A stretch of DNA of 64,000 nt, taken from Casuarina equisetifolia (taxonomy: Eukaryota > Streptophyta > Magnoliopsida > Fagales > Casuarinaceae). Shown here piece after piece: positions 35,686 through 49,447 of this stretch. The first letter of the stretch is position 1. Each line of letters starts with the position of its first letter. A program made the translations under genes and the position numbers. A model generated the notes under the pieces. The model worked only from the letters and a program-made list of their open reading frames with translations. It searched no databases and was not told the origin of the DNA. The stretch spans positions 12,593,501-12,657,500 of the forward strand of contig CM052361.1 of the NCBI GenBank assembly GCA_028551475.1, read 5' to 3'.

Positions 35686-36031
35686 TGTTGAAGCTGGGTG
35701 TTGTCCCACATTAGAAGTGAGAGGATAAGCTTGTGGTCTTATAAGTGATGAGAATTCTCCACCTAATGCCTTAAGGTTTTGGGATGAACCTTTACACTCT
35801 AATATAGTATCAGAGCCAAGAATAGGCCTCCACTTTATAAACTCCCATGCCTTAAAGTTGGGCTTCAATCTACTTGCAATGTTTATGTCAGCATGCAAGT
35901 GAGGAGGAATGTTGAAGGTGGGTGTTGTCCCCACATTGAAAGTGAGAGGATGAACCTGTGGTCTTATAAGTGATAAAAATTCTCTACCTAATGCCTTAAG
36001 GTTTTGGGATGGACTCTTACACTCTAATACA
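35686..36031 (+). mobile_element. TRIM with both LTRs
   Basis: The LTRs 35686-35806 and 35910-36031 (about 121 bases each) begin TGTTGAAG and share GTGGTCTTATAAGTGAT and CCTTAAGGTTTTGGGATG. The first LTR is followed by the primer-site variant TAGTATCAGAGCC, and the second is preceded by the purine tract GAGGAGGAA. The interior is about 103 bases and non-coding. No clear target duplication flanks it. This is the reference copy for several decayed relatives in the window. Confidence 0.82.
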
Positions 36032-39000
36032 AGATACCAATGGGACCGTTTTAATGCTTAAAATAAAGTTGAAACGCCGGTGATAACACCTAATTACTAA
36101 TTACAATTACATAAAAATGGAGAATAGATAATTTCAACATTTAGTTAACTAGAGTGAATGTATAGAATCTTGTTTTACTTTTCCTAATTTTAAGACTTTA
36201 ATTTTCATTTTCGTAATTTAAACACTTTTATTTAGAGTCACCATATATAGAACATTCTGGCCATTTTTAGACGGAAAAAAAAATTCACATGAGCCCACAT
36301 TGTTACGCATTTTAATTTATATTGTATATTGATGTTAAAATGTTGATCTTAAATTTTTGAATATTAAATCGTTTAGTTGTTGCTTTTCTTTAGGTATTCC
36401 TTATACCCTAATTTCCTTCTTCTAAAGATCTGAAACTCTTTATTTTGGTATCACCACATTTTCTCACCATTCATACACTTACAATCCTCCCCCAAAAACA
36501 ATGCCCAATTCTTATTTTTCCTTACCCATTCGTTGTCCCACAATTCCTTCTTTTTAAGTTTGGAACTCTCTGTTTTGGAATTCTAACATTTTATCACCAT
36601 GTAAACAGTAAGAAACCTTATATATCATAATGTAACTATTTAATGAATTTGGGCTTATGAGGCAAGGTGGGTGACTATATTCAAAAGTAATGAATATGAC
36701 TTACCATTAAATTTTATCTTTTTGATAAAGTGGTCATGTTTATTTTAAAAAGGAGATGAGTTGACAACTAAAACAACAACATCTAATTGTGTTGATCCAA
36801 AGTTGACCATTGGAACATGAACTATGAAGCATGGTGGAATATAATAACTGTATGAGGTGAGCCAAAATTGGCTATTAGGATGTCAATTATGAAGTATGGT
36901 AGAATGCAACAATCTTATCAAGGGTAGGACAAATTTGGGCTACGGGGCGAATGGATGACAAAATTTTTTTTAAAAAAAATGTAGCTTATCAATAGGCTGA
37001 GGTTTGTTAGTAAAGAGGTCACATCTGTTACACAAAAGCTTCATCGCAGCCCTCCACCACCACCCCTACACACATTTCGAGTAAAACCACGTTTACAAAT
37101 TTCTTTCCCAAAATATTTATTAGAAATCCCAATTTAGGGTGATTCTAGATTTGGATCTCAAACTTCTTAATATTTATACTTATTTTTTTCTTAATGTAAA
37201 TAGCATGTTTCTGGACCGTTTCACCGGCCAAGAATATGAATGGCCTCAGCGATGTTTACCGACAAGACAGACATCAAAGATTTTCTGATTTCCCAAGCCG
37301 TGACTAGTTACTGATTATGTGAATATCACCGGAGTGATCAAGCTTTCCTCTTAAGCTTCCTAGATATGCAGTGTGCTTCGAGTTCCGGTTAACCTCAGAC
37401 AAGTTTTTAATGGATGGGATTCTCTAATGGAATTGCTGAACGATTATCCAATGGAATCGGTTTATAAGAAAGAAAATATACTTATAACAAGTATTAACAA
37501 ATTTAAATAACAAATTCTACTGTCCTGAGTGTACAGATAAGCTTAGAAATCTGAAGAAAAACTGAAGAAATTGGAACAAGATCTTCAACCGTTCAGAAGC
37601 TCTAAGAATACCCTTATGAACACAAACGTACGATCTGAGAATTGAAAACTGTATTGATGAAATTGTTTGTACATTTCGACCATTATTTATAGGTCGAAAG
37701 TCACTGAATATACAAAGGAGTGAATTAATTGTGAGATTTGTACAATGGTGGAAAGAATGTCTGATTGACGGACGCGCCGGTAAATAACAGAGGCTTTGGG
37801 GAGCAAATCTATAATTCTTGCCAAAAGAATTCCAAATTCGAAATGGGTTTTTCCTTCCTCTGTCGGCATTGAAGACACGGTGATTCTATACAAGTCTTCA
37901 TTCCCATAGTTGGACGGATTTTGAATCAGGCTTGGTGGAGTTGCAGATCCTCGTGGAGCTCATGTGTCGGGGACAACGACGGGCGAGCGGCGTGACGAGC
38001 GGTGTCGGGGGGCACTGGCTGATGTGGCTGTTTCTCACACGTGATCATAAGTTGAGCTGACGTGGAGGCCTTGTGATGTTGCTCACGTCTAGGCATATTT
38101 TTATATATATTAAAAACGTGTATTTTGTCGCAAAAACTTATAAGAGAAAAAAAAAAAAAAAAGGAAAAAATCTTCCACCTTGTAAGTAGTCGACAAATCG
38201 TCAACAAACGAGACTTTCAACGGATTTAGCCTCTGTTTGTAAACGCTTCCCGCCGGATTCACAAATCCCGGGGCAAGGCGTGTCGTCATTCATTAGGAAA
38301 GTGCGGTTTCTGTTAAAAAAAGAAGAAAAATTAGGTAGGTGATTCCAGGCTGACTTCGTCGAACCGAGTAGGCTGCCATATCGAGCACGCGCAGACCCCA
38401 CGAGGCTACACATTTTGACCGCTATTGCTCGGGCCAAAGCCAATACAACGTTTCCATTTGCTCAAGAAGACCTTTCTACAATGCCCTACGGGGACTTTTT
38501 CATTTTCCTTTGGATGAATTGGCCGGCACTGAATAGTTAATTCGCTATTCATGTATGATTCAGCCAAAGTCGAAGACACAACTTGGACGACGGAGTTTGC
38601 AAGTTAGAGACATCCAGGATAGAAAAGCACAGCACAGATGAAAAATATGAATCTAGATCGAATGAATATGTTATGAGACCTCACCAGTAGAAGGATGACC
38701 GGGCCTTCTCCGTGATTCGATCAAGAAATACAGAGCCGCGTCTCTTTCCTTGCTAAACGATGCTCGCATGCATGGCTCCTCGCACGCCATATGCGAAGGC
38801 CACCAACATTCTGATAGGCGTAGCATATGGCATACAGGGAGCCAGGCATTCAACTTTGTAATGTACACACCTGCGCGAGATAACCAAGAAAGATGAAGGC
38901 CGTCGAATCCGCATAACTTATGTTTCTAGGCTCTTTGAAGTCCAAACCATGTCGCGCTCCCATCATCCACATCTTGGAAGATGATGTGTCTGGACTTGCT

Positions 39001-42000
39001 CTGTTCAGGATCTAGTGTTGCTCAGAAGCAGAAGTTCATGCATCGCATTGAGGAAGCACTATATTCTAGGTATTGTAACGATAACGGAGACACTCTGTAA
39101 ATGCGGAAGGGAGCGGTATTTATGCAGAAGATGAAGGAGGATTTTCTGTCTAAAACTAGACATAGCAAGTTGGGCTTCTAAGTGCCCCTTCACCCACCAA
39201 AATAAAATGCCCCCCCCCACTGCTTTTACCTAGAAACCAACCAACCAACTAGCTTTTGAGTTGGCGATTTGGCGTAATCTTAAAACAGCTGTACAAACCA
39301 CTCCAACCTGAACGCCTTTACCTCTTTTTATTCTACTTTCGCCTCAAATCTTGGGAAAAGGCTGTCGCTGGGTTTTGAGAAAGAAAGTGCTGGGTGGATT
39401 TCTGTGTCCCATATGGACCGAAAAGACGGATTCAACCCTGCCACATATTTTTTTTTACGGACTTTTTACCTTATTTTCTGGAGCGCACTGCAAAAGCATT
39501 TCATTTTTTTTTACCATCCAGCCACTCTTTTGTTTAGAACTGTGAGTAGAATATGAATTAAAAAACTGTAATAACCGTTCGACGTTGATGAAGTCTCAAA
39601 AATAGTTAATTATTAATCATGGCGTACAAAACATGTTGCAGATATAAATAATCTCTCTTACCCTTGATCTTTCAAGTTTCAATAGAACAAAAGTTTGGCC
39701 TCTCATCTCTTTCTGCCCCATATTGTCTAGTAGGCCAATTTAACCTAATTGTTGGTTCCACTCTTAAATTCTTCTAAATTGTCTAAGTGCTCTGAAATGG
39801 AATCGAGTCATTACATGAATCAGGAAGTTTGGAAGTCCACAAATTAAGAGCAGATCTATTTCATTATCTAACTCAACCTCAGAAACACGAAGTTTCCATC
39901 AATGGGTCTTTCCTAATCTTGTATCTCATTAGCTCTTGTGCTATTGATCTTAGTTTGATCCTTCTTTTTTTTTTAAAAAAAAAAAAAACTCTGTTTGAGA
40001 TAATTTCACAGAAGAGAACATTACCGATTGGTGCATCTCCGAAGCATACTTCATTGAACTACGCTCTTGAAAAACAGTTGGTACAACCGTCATACCAAAC
40101 AAAGAGTTCATAGTTGATGTGATGTGTTCTTCGATGTTAACAACTCTTAGTCCAGTAACGCACCAAACCTTGACATCAATGGACTACACCGAACAGGGAT
40201 GTCGATGTGCAAAGACATGTTTTCTTAGAAGCAGACTCATTAGTACATTTTTGGCACATGCAGTGTCCCTTCATTTTCCATTGCTTCGGGAAAAATGTAC
40301 TGGAAAAGGTCTCGAGAGGACATTTTTCAAACCCAGCCGGCCCAGCCTCAGACTTTTAAAAGCGATTTGCCAACGAAGAAACGCAGGCGCCAGAGCAAGT
40401 ATACGAGTAAAGACAAATCAAGATAACTAAGTGCCTGCGCTGACGAGGGAAGGAAACTTGCAGCAAGCACGTGGCTGCATACCGTTCAGAGTTTCGCTTC
40501 TGGTACACCATGGTTTATATAGTCATATATACCAGCCAAAGAACAGCAAGTATGATAAGATTTAAAGGCTAGAAATCCCATGGATTATGGGAGGACACAC
40601 TAGACAATTGTGCAAAATAAAGCAAATCAACAAGAAATAGAGGAGTTGGACTGAAAAACAGTGGACTAAATGAAAGTAGAATTGTATGAACCTAAGTTCA
40701 ACGACCATATAATACTTGCAACAAAAACAAATAAGTTCGACGGTTTCAAATTAAGGATAACATGCTCTGCTCTATATAAGCAAAGTCATGTCAGTTTCTG
40801 AAGCTTAAGATAACAAAATGATTTTAACATAAAACAAACCTAACATAAGGTAAATAGCTTGTCTTTAGACATGTTTGATCTTCAACCTTAGTTCCTTCAA
40901 AAATGTAGACAACTAGCTTTAAGCATGTTTGATCTTTTGCCTTAGTTTCTTTTCTGTGAAAGTTCTTGGCTCTTGTACTCATTAGTATCCCTGCACCAAT
41001 ATATAATTTACTGCACTCCACTTCATGCTCTTTGTCTAATGCTTCAATTGCTATAGTTGGGCCATGCAGAAACTTATAGTAGAAAGAGATGCAGACTTGT
41101 ATCATCAGGCAAGAAACCTCTTTAATTTTAACAAAATGAAGAGTTATCTTTCAAGTGGGATAAAACTCTTGGTAGAACTGAACTAGTGTTCACATGGCAT
41201 ATTGTTAACAGAAGAAAGCTTTTGTGTGCCAATTATGCAGATCTGGAAAATGATTGAAGGACTAATATTAAAAAGTGTAATTTGAACTATTAGTAATCAT
41301 TAGACTCGGAGAGAACATTTCAGTTTAAGAAGCTTTATCTTTTGTCAGAAGTTAGACATTAGAAGTTACAAAGATAGTGGTATTTGAGCTTTCTAATGAA
41401 AGCCCTATATTAAGCCATGTCTTCTTTCTTCATTGAATATCCATTGCCTAGGTTTATTATAGCTTTAACCAACCCAAAACCAAATCCAAATATTGACCCA
41501 ATCTCAAACCCACCTCCCTCGACTGCAACCTAATCTTTCTCAACTAGCGCTACCCATAGTTCCGATCTTTTCTCCTTGTAAGTAATTGGAAAGAAACTCA
41601 ATAGGTAAATCTTTTAGGCTCTAGTGAATGCTCATCTTATATTTGTGGGCCACAGCTCAATATTATATCTCCAAATTTGAACTACTGCCATATTAACTCA
41701 CCTCTCACAAGCATAATTGGCTAGGCTTCCTTAGCTTGTACAAAATCTAGCTTACAAAAACGAGTGCATTTAAGATGAAACAACGATGGTGTGGACCTTA
41801 GCATGGCCATTGGTTATTGATGATGATAAAACTTTTTTTTTCAAATACTTTCCATATTCGGTGAGTTTTCAAAGATGCTAAATCAGAAGCATTTCAAATT
41901 CATATATGTTGTATTCATGTTTTTTTTTTAAAATTATACTATACCAAAATTTCCATAAGGAACGCTCATCAGTTAAGCAAATCAACCACAAAACAACCAA

Positions 42001-42005
42001 TATAT
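36032..42005. other. Low-information spacer
   Basis: I find no supported gene. A two-copy 66-base repeat (about 36797-36930) is listed separately. GC-richer patches at 37200-37440, 37680-38050, 38200-38460, 38660-39120 and 40120-40470 contain small frames on both strands without recognisable domains; any could hold a short exon that cannot be proven here. A run of nine cytosines lies near 39211. Confidence 0.3.
36797..36930. repeat. Two-copy degenerate ~66-bp tandem repeat
   Basis: Adjacent copies share TGATCCAAAGTTGACCATT against TGAGCCAAAATTGGCTATT and ACTATGAAGCATGGTGGAAT against ATTATGAAGTATGGTAGAAT. No function is apparent. Confidence 0.6.
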
Positions 42006-45000
42006 TCTCCCCTTTTTGTCAGCAGCAGGGGGAAAAAATAAAAAAAAATCCCCCCCCGACTGTAAGGCATTTAAACGCCTCACTTAATATGTATTGCCAT
42101 ACATATCCAATCAACAAAAACAGATTTGCATAGAAATGAGCAACAAAGAATTCCATGTATATATAATCATGAAAGAGTAGAAAGCATACCGGAGGATGAG
42201 AAACTGATTGTATATACCATGGACAAAACCTCCCCTAAATGAAATAAAGGACTAAGAGTAGAGATGTCAAACCTAGAATGCCTAAGACAGCAAGTGGTAA
42301 TATACAATCAGTTGGAAAATGGGAATGTTGGTTAATATAGACAATCTTTCCTTTGTTAGGGAAGAGGAAGACTGAATTGAAAATGATAACCATTTTTTTT
42401 TTTTTGTGATGCTGATGAGGGAACTCATTCCGATATCTTCTAAGGAGCACATACCAAGTTCTCGATGTAAGTATTCAAATCTATCATTGTCTAAGGGCTT
42501 AGTAAAAACGTCAGCCAATTGTTTTAAAGTGTTGACATAATTATTAGTGACCATGCCCTTTAATACATGGTCACAAATGAAGTAATGATGCACCTCTATG
42601 TGCTCATTGCATGAATTTTGGACAAGATTTTTTTGTTAATTTAATGGCACTAGTATTATCACAATGAGTGGAATATTCATTTGCATGGATCCATAATCAG
42701 CCAATTGATTTCGCATCCAAAGGACTTGACAACAACAACTACCAAGGCCAATATATTCCGCCCTAGTAGTGGATGTAGCAACACTTTTTTTGCTTTTTAG
42801 AACACTAAGATATAAGCATGTTTCCTAGGTATTGACATGCATTACTAGTGCTCTTATGATCTATTTTACTTTTGGCATAGTCAGCATCACCATAGGCATG
42901 CAATTGAAAGGAGGACTCTTTGGAATACCAAATACTTGTTGAAAAATAAAGGTTTTGTTTGTGATAAAATATATTTTTGAATATTTGATAAAATATATTT
43001 TTCATAAGTGCAAAAGAAAATTATAAGAAGTAAAAGATATACAAATTATAATATCAATTAATAATATTATAAAGTAATTGGGTTCTTACATTTCTTAATA
43101 TAATGTTACTATATAATGACATTAAGAAATGATTTATTTAAGTTGCATTATTTAATGTCTTGAGTACAATGTCTACCAAATTGAAATTAAATATGTCATA
43201 CATTGTGGTTAAGAAAAAATGATGCTTGCTTATGCTTTGATGAAGGCTGAAATATATGGCTCTATTTTTGGAACAAACCTTAATTCTATCAAGAACTTAT
43301 GTTATATCATTTTTGGATTGATATCATGCTCTCAGGCTAGATATCATGTTCTCAATCTAGATATTATGCTTTCGGCCTGGTTATGTTCTCGACCTGGATA
43401 TTATACTCTCAGCCTAGTTATTTTCTCAGCCTGGATATTACATTCTCAACTTGCTCTCAGCCCGGTTATGCTCAGCTTGTTAGTGCTCTCTATCCATGAC
43501 TTGTTTAAGCAAGCTCGGCTGTTGGTGATGAAACTCACCATTTCATTAATGCTCACCCTCACTTATCCACCTGTTGCCTTAAAGAGTGCATAATCGACGA
43601 ACTGCCAAAATGAGAAAGTGAGAGAAATGGAGGAAAGACGTCGTTGGTGACCAAATCCTCAACGAGAGGATTTCTGATGAGACCGATGTCAGAACGGTCA
43701 AATTTGAGCTGGAAAAGGGAGATTTGAATGCTGATCTATTGTTCCAACAGGAAAATAGCTTCATCATTGAGGTTTGAAGTGTCCGAAACCCTAGCCCTAA
43801 TTTTTCTATTTAAGAGAAGCTATTCTACAGAGAAAGGTTTGACAACTAACAATATTCTGAAGTTCTCCTTAAGTAAAGATTTTATTATTGAGCTCATTCT
43901 TCGATCATTCAATCTTCGTGACGTTCGGTGAAGTTCAAGCCTACGGTGATATTGTGATTAAATACTTATTTTTTTGTTCATATCATCGATTGGATCTTAT
44001 ATAACTCTGTTTATGTATTGATTTCATTAAAAAATAATTATTACACATAAATATTGAAAGGAACTCGAAACCCTAATTTATTTCAATTTAGGGTTTTCAT
44101 GATAGGAGCTTAGAATTTTTATAACTACACCAGATTAGCTCCTATAGATTACAAAATCCCACAATTTTTCATATTATTTAGGATTTGTAATTGATTTATG
44201 TTCTTTTGATCATATTGTATAACATTGTATAAGAAATTCCTTGAAGAGGAATTGTTTGAGTTAGGAGAACGTTTTCTCCTCACTTGGTTGAGTAAAGGAA
44301 ACTTCAATTGGTTTGATTGAAGAAGAAGAGGGTGGACATAGGACTCAAGGTGTGAGTGCCGAACCACTGTGGTAAATTTGGTGTGAATATCTTTGCTTAC
44401 TATTACTCTAACCTTCTTATAATATTTGCTACCTTATTATTTGTTCTTAATCTATAAGAATATTTGAAACATATAAGTGTGATAATATTCTTGTTGAATT
44501 GGAAGAAGAGCATCATATGTTTGAAATCTATTTGTTTTATATTGAAACTACTTGTGTGTTTTTGTCCAGCAAACTAAATTGTATTATTGTTAATATAATA
44601 ATTTGTTTTTAAAATTGCTGATATGACAATTCAACCCCCTTTCTTGTTAAGCTATAAAAACCAACAATACCTAAGTAAGGTGTGTGTTTAAGATATTGAA
44701 ATATCCATTTGACTGCATAAAAGTGTGACTCTTTACGGTTGGACTGATACCTTGCACATAGTATACACTAAATTGAATATTTGGACGTGATGCAATCAAG
44801 TGTAAAATGAGCCTATAACACTACAATAAAGTTTAGGATCTGTAGAGTTACTTTCCATATCAATGTGGATAGATGTAGAAGAACCCATGGGGGTGGAAAT
44901 TTCTTTGACCAACTCAAATTTAAACTTTTTAAGGCATTTAGAAACAAATTTTGTTTGAGAAATAAAAATATCTTATATTATTTTTTTATTTGAAGTCCAA

Positions 45001-47467
45001 GAAAATAATTTAATTCACCCATCATACTCATTTCAAATTCACTAGTCATAATATTTGCAAAATCAATGCACATATTTTCATTTGTGGAACCAAATATAAT
45101 GTCATCAACATATATTTGGACAATGATAATATTATCATTTTTAGTTTTGACAAATAAGATAGTATTTATAGCTCCTTTTTGAAAATTGTTGGAAAGAAGA
45201 AAACCATTCAATCTATCATACTGAACTTTAGGTGCTTGTTTTAAACCATATAAAGCTTTAGAAAGTTTAAAAACATGATATGAAAAATCTTGACTTTCAA
45301 AGCCAGGTGGTTGTTCTACAAAAACTTCCTCATTTATAAAACCATTTTGGAAAGCACTTTTAACATCTATTTGAAATAATTTAAAATTTTTATGACATAC
45401 ATAAGCAAGCAACATGTGAATTGATTCTAATCTAGCTATAGGTGTATATGTCTCATCATAATCAATACCTTCTTCTTGCCTATATCTTTGTGCAACTAAT
45501 CTAGCTTTATTTCTTAACATTGTTCCATATTCATCTAATTTATTCTATATATCCATTTGGTTCCTATGATAGTTTTAATTTCTGGTCTAGGAGTTAATTC
45601 CCATACTTTATTTCTTTCAAACTAATTAAGTTCTTTAAGCTCTTCCTGCTACAATCCAATTGTTGTCATTTAATGCATCATATAATTTCTTAGGTTCAAC
45701 TTGGGATATAAAGGAAGGGATTGGCATATAATTTCTTTTAAGTATCAATCGCTTTGATGTCACCTTTTAAGTTATCACCAAAGGAGATCTTACCTTCAAG
45801 ACTTTGAATAAGAGTAGAGAATAGGTCTTGGTTGCCCATCATATGCTTGGAACAACCGCTGTCTAGGAGCCAACTTATGTTCTCTCCTTTGTTTAGCTTC
45901 TTGGTCCATGCTTCATGCAACAACAAATTTTATTCTATCTTGCTTTGGTCCCTAAGTTTGATTGGGTCCATTCGAGTTAGTAAAACTATTTTGTTTTCTT
46001 ATCCATCTTCTGATTACTCTATATGGTTTATTCAACTTAATTGGACATTTTTCTTTTGTATGCTCATGAAAATTACAATAATCACAATACATTAAGAAGC
46101 CAGCAGAATTTTTCTTTTGTCCTATTTATACACATATTGCTAAACATTTTATTATTTACTTCAGTTTTATAACCCAATCTAGCTTTATCATAAATCCCTT
46201 ACTTTGAATTTATGATATTATCAAGTATCTTGCTTCCATTGGTAAAATTCTTAACCAAATTATGTGATTTGTTCATATCACTTTCTAACCGCCCATTTTC
46301 AATTAAGGTTTTAGCATTTTCATCATGCAAAAATTTTACATTATTTTCTAATGATTCAATTTTCTTTTAATGAAATGTTATTTAATTTTTCTACTTTTAG
46401 AGCATCAACTAAGTCATTAAAAGCATCTTCTAATTCATCAAATGAATAACTTTGAGAAGAATCATTTATCTTACTTTCAACTTGTTTAACTTTGGCTATG
46501 AAGCAAACATTTGCCATTTTTTCAACTTCACTTTTGGATGAGGAACTATCATCCCATGTCTCTACCATTGCTTTTTTTTTTTTTTTACTTCCACCTTTGC
46601 TTGATTCTTTCTTTTTGAGATTGGAATAATACATACTAACAAGACATGGTTTCTTACATTCATAACAAATCTTATTAGAAGGTTCTCTCTTTTATAGTTA
46701 TTCTCATTCCTTCCTTTCCTATAGAATTTTCTAAATCTCCTAGCAAGTAATGTTACATCCTCATCTAAGTTGTCTTCACTCTCATTTTCTTCACTCATAG
46801 AAGCTTTAAAAGCAATATTCTTATCAAATTTACTTGTTCTCTCTTTATCCTTCATCCACAAATTCATTTGCATTTCTTGAGTTTGTAATGAACCTAATAA
46901 TTCATCTAATGATAACTTGTTTAAATCATGAGCTTTTTCTATAGCTGTTTTCTTAAGATCCCATGCTTCAGCTAGACAACCTAAAATTTTCTTAAGCAAT
47001 TTCTTATTCCCATAGTGTTCACCCAACAAAGCAAGTTCATTAACAATATCAAAAAATTTAGTGAACATATTAGATATGCTTTTAGCAAGTTTCATCATAA
47101 GCAATTCATATTTATGAATAAGCATAGTAATTTTGGAATCTTTAACCTTTTGAGTCCCTTCATGTATTTCTTCTAATTTATCTTAGATTTCTTTTGTAGT
47201 TTGGCATCTAGAAATTCTATTATACTTGTTAGAAGTTAAACCATAATAAAGCAATGTCATGGCTTTAACATTTTAACCCATTTCCTTGGACACTTTTTCA
47301 TTCCACAATCTAGGTTCTCCCTTAGGTATAGTAATCTCTATATTGATTATCTTCCAAGACTCAACATCTTGACCCATTATGTATATCTTCATCATATTTT
47401 TCCAATGACTAAAAGCTAAAATTGGTGACTTATTAAAAGCTAAAATTGTTGACATGCTACTTGTCAT
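42006..47467 (-). mobile_element. Sirevirus-like copia element (broken fossil)
   Basis: On the reverse strand: gag about 47467-46356, including the acidic/serine motif VETWDDSSSSKSE typical of Sirevirus gag; protease LLDSGCSKHMMG near 45880; reverse transcriptase 45520-44978 (LYGLKQAPK, QIYVDDIIFGS); and RNase H split by a later insertion and resuming at 42936 (LHAYGDADYA, LADVFTKPLDNDRF). The polypurine tract GACAAAAAGGGGAGAA (reverse strand, about 42008-42024) marks the 3' end. I could not delimit this element's own LTRs. It is clearly broken, with many breaks. The domains, in copia order, identify it firmly. Confidence 0.78.
42937..44666 (-). mobile_element. Solo LTR (Sirevirus type) inserted in the RNase H region
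   Basis: On the reverse strand it runs TGTTGG...TTTTTCAACA, with near-identical flanks ATACT (42932-42936) and ATACC (44667-44671), a 5-base target duplication with one change. Just inside the start is AACAAGAAAGGGGGTTGAATT, similar to the AAGAGGGGGGTGAATTA-type block near the start of many Sirevirus LTRs. The host element's RNase H text continues on both sides. No internal coding domain was seen over 1,730 bases, so a solo LTR is the best reading. Confidence 0.65.
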
Positions 47468-47526
47468 GATTTACACTAGAGTTTAGATTTCTAATTAAGC
47501 TAACTAGTGCATGCTTTAATGCTAGT

Positions 47527-49447
47527 TGAAAGGTCCCTAATTACCTAAGAAGGGAGTTGAATTAGGTAATAAAAACTTTTCTTTAAATTTTCCTTTTACT
47601 TATTTCTTTTTGTCTAATCACAATTAACAAGAAGAAATAAGCAAGCAGTAAACAACAAAGGGAAATAACACATGAAGATTTAGGAGGTGGTTCGACCTAC
47701 AAGTCGACACCTATTTCACCCTACTTTAGTTTCCTCACTAAACCCCTCTCTAAAAAATGGCTATGAATAAGCCAAATTACAAGGGATTCTCAGTCCCCTT
47801 TCATACCATTCATGAACCTTTATCTTAATGGTTAGATAATTCATTCATTGATCCTCTCTTCTAACAAAACATTATTAATGTCTTGTAATATCTCACTCTT
47901 GTATGGCATAACATAGCCCACTTACTTAATATGGCATGCCAATTTCTACATGCCCCTACCATTGTTCATTGGCAAGTAATTAAATTTATTCTTTGTTATC
48001 TAGCTAACACCCTACTAGTGGCTTTTTCTTTTTTCATTGCAACCCTTTTATCGCTTTTTATGCCTTTGCATTTTGTTAATAGTTATCATATGTTCCTTGT
48101 ATAGAATCTCATCTCTTAATGCTCATGTAAACAATGCACCATTGCTCATTCCAACACCAAAGTGGAGTGTAAATGTTTAGTGAATGCTACTGAAAAACTT
48201 ATATGAATTGAATACCTTTTGTGAGAACTTTGTGATTAACCAAATCATTTACCCACACTATGATGTGACAACTAGTCAACATTTTTTTTGGTCATGAACC
48301 TAACCTTCTATGCTGGTAAGAAACACTAAAATAAAGTACCACTTTATTAAGGAATACATAACTTGTAACCAACTTTGCATTCACATTATTCTTCCATTAA
48401 ATAAACCATTAATATCTTTACTAAAGGCTAAACTCTACATGATTTTAACTTTGTCCAAGTTAACTATTTTTTTTGTAGTCAACTTAGGAATGTTGACAAA
48501 ACTAATTGTAGCTTTCATGTCACACCAACTAACCAGGTTAGCCTCATCTTTTCTTATGCAAAAGTCTAGCTTGTCCAAACTAGCATTGAGATCAAGATGG
48601 ATAACTAGAGCGCTAGAGCTAGATTAGACTATGATTATTCTACAATTTGTAAACATTTCTTTTTGTAATTGTGCATAGTGAATGAATAAAAGAGTAGCCA
48701 ATAATTTTTAAAAATTTTTACATCTTTATTTCTACTCACTTTCTAACTATCTTTGATTTTCTAGTTAACAATTTATCTAGTAATGTTTTCACTAATTTCA
48801 ACTACAAGCTTGAGGACTATGTTACGTTTATAATTGGCTTTGCATGGACATGCAAATGTGGCCACACTAGAAAAAGTGGCAATACTAAAATTTTAACAAG
48901 CTAATGTGGCAAAACAAAAGAAATGTTAGGAATCATTTAATAGACCAATGGAAAGGAAGAAGACAAATCTCAAAGCACTAGCTTAGTGCAAGCAAAGATG
49001 CAAGACATATTGACTAGGTGAAGCATGCACTACAAACTTTGAAACATAGACTTAGTTATAAGCCTCATAGTTTTCTAACTAAGGAAGCTAATGTGTAAGA
49101 ATAAGGGATAGGGTTGTAGTAGGTATCATGGCTACTATAGTCATGATAACAATCTACGGAGAGAGAAAACTTATAAGTAAACAAGGTGATCGGCTTTCTT
49201 TCAAAAGCATAGCAAATGAGCTAGAGTGGGCAGTAAAAGATTTGTACTCTATTTTGATTGATATTCTATTATCATCTTCACCAACGATCTTGTTTCTTTG
49301 TCATTCCATCAAAATAGTCCACAATAAGGGAAGAAACAACACTTCATCCATTTATTGTTGCACAATTAACAACTTTAAAGGTTGGTGACTTAATCCTTCA
49401 CAACTGAACATAATAGACTATTATGCATGTAAGCTTATTACTATACA
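47527..49447 (+). mobile_element. Probable LTR of another Sirevirus, opposite orientation
   Basis: It begins TGAAAGGTCCC and soon reads ACCTAAGAAGGGAGTTGAAT, the near-start block of Sirevirus LTRs; further in is GGTGGTTCGACCTACAAGTCG, also seen in such LTRs. The pentamer CTAGT lies just before it (47522-47526) and again at 49448-49452 after a CA end, suggesting a target duplication. The right end rests only on that short match and is uncertain. It lies beside the 5' end of the reverse-strand Sirevirus gag. Confidence 0.45.

Noticed and set aside
38201-38443. 80-codon reverse frame beginning MALARAIAVKM
   Set aside because: It looks like a possible organelle-targeting start, but no continuation with splice sites or known domain was found. 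It remains unsupported.
47640-49440. Small forward frames (for example 48310-48627 and 49128-49388) as genes
   Set aside because: They fall within LTR-like or AT-rich sequence, have no domain, and show no codon pattern different from the surroundings.
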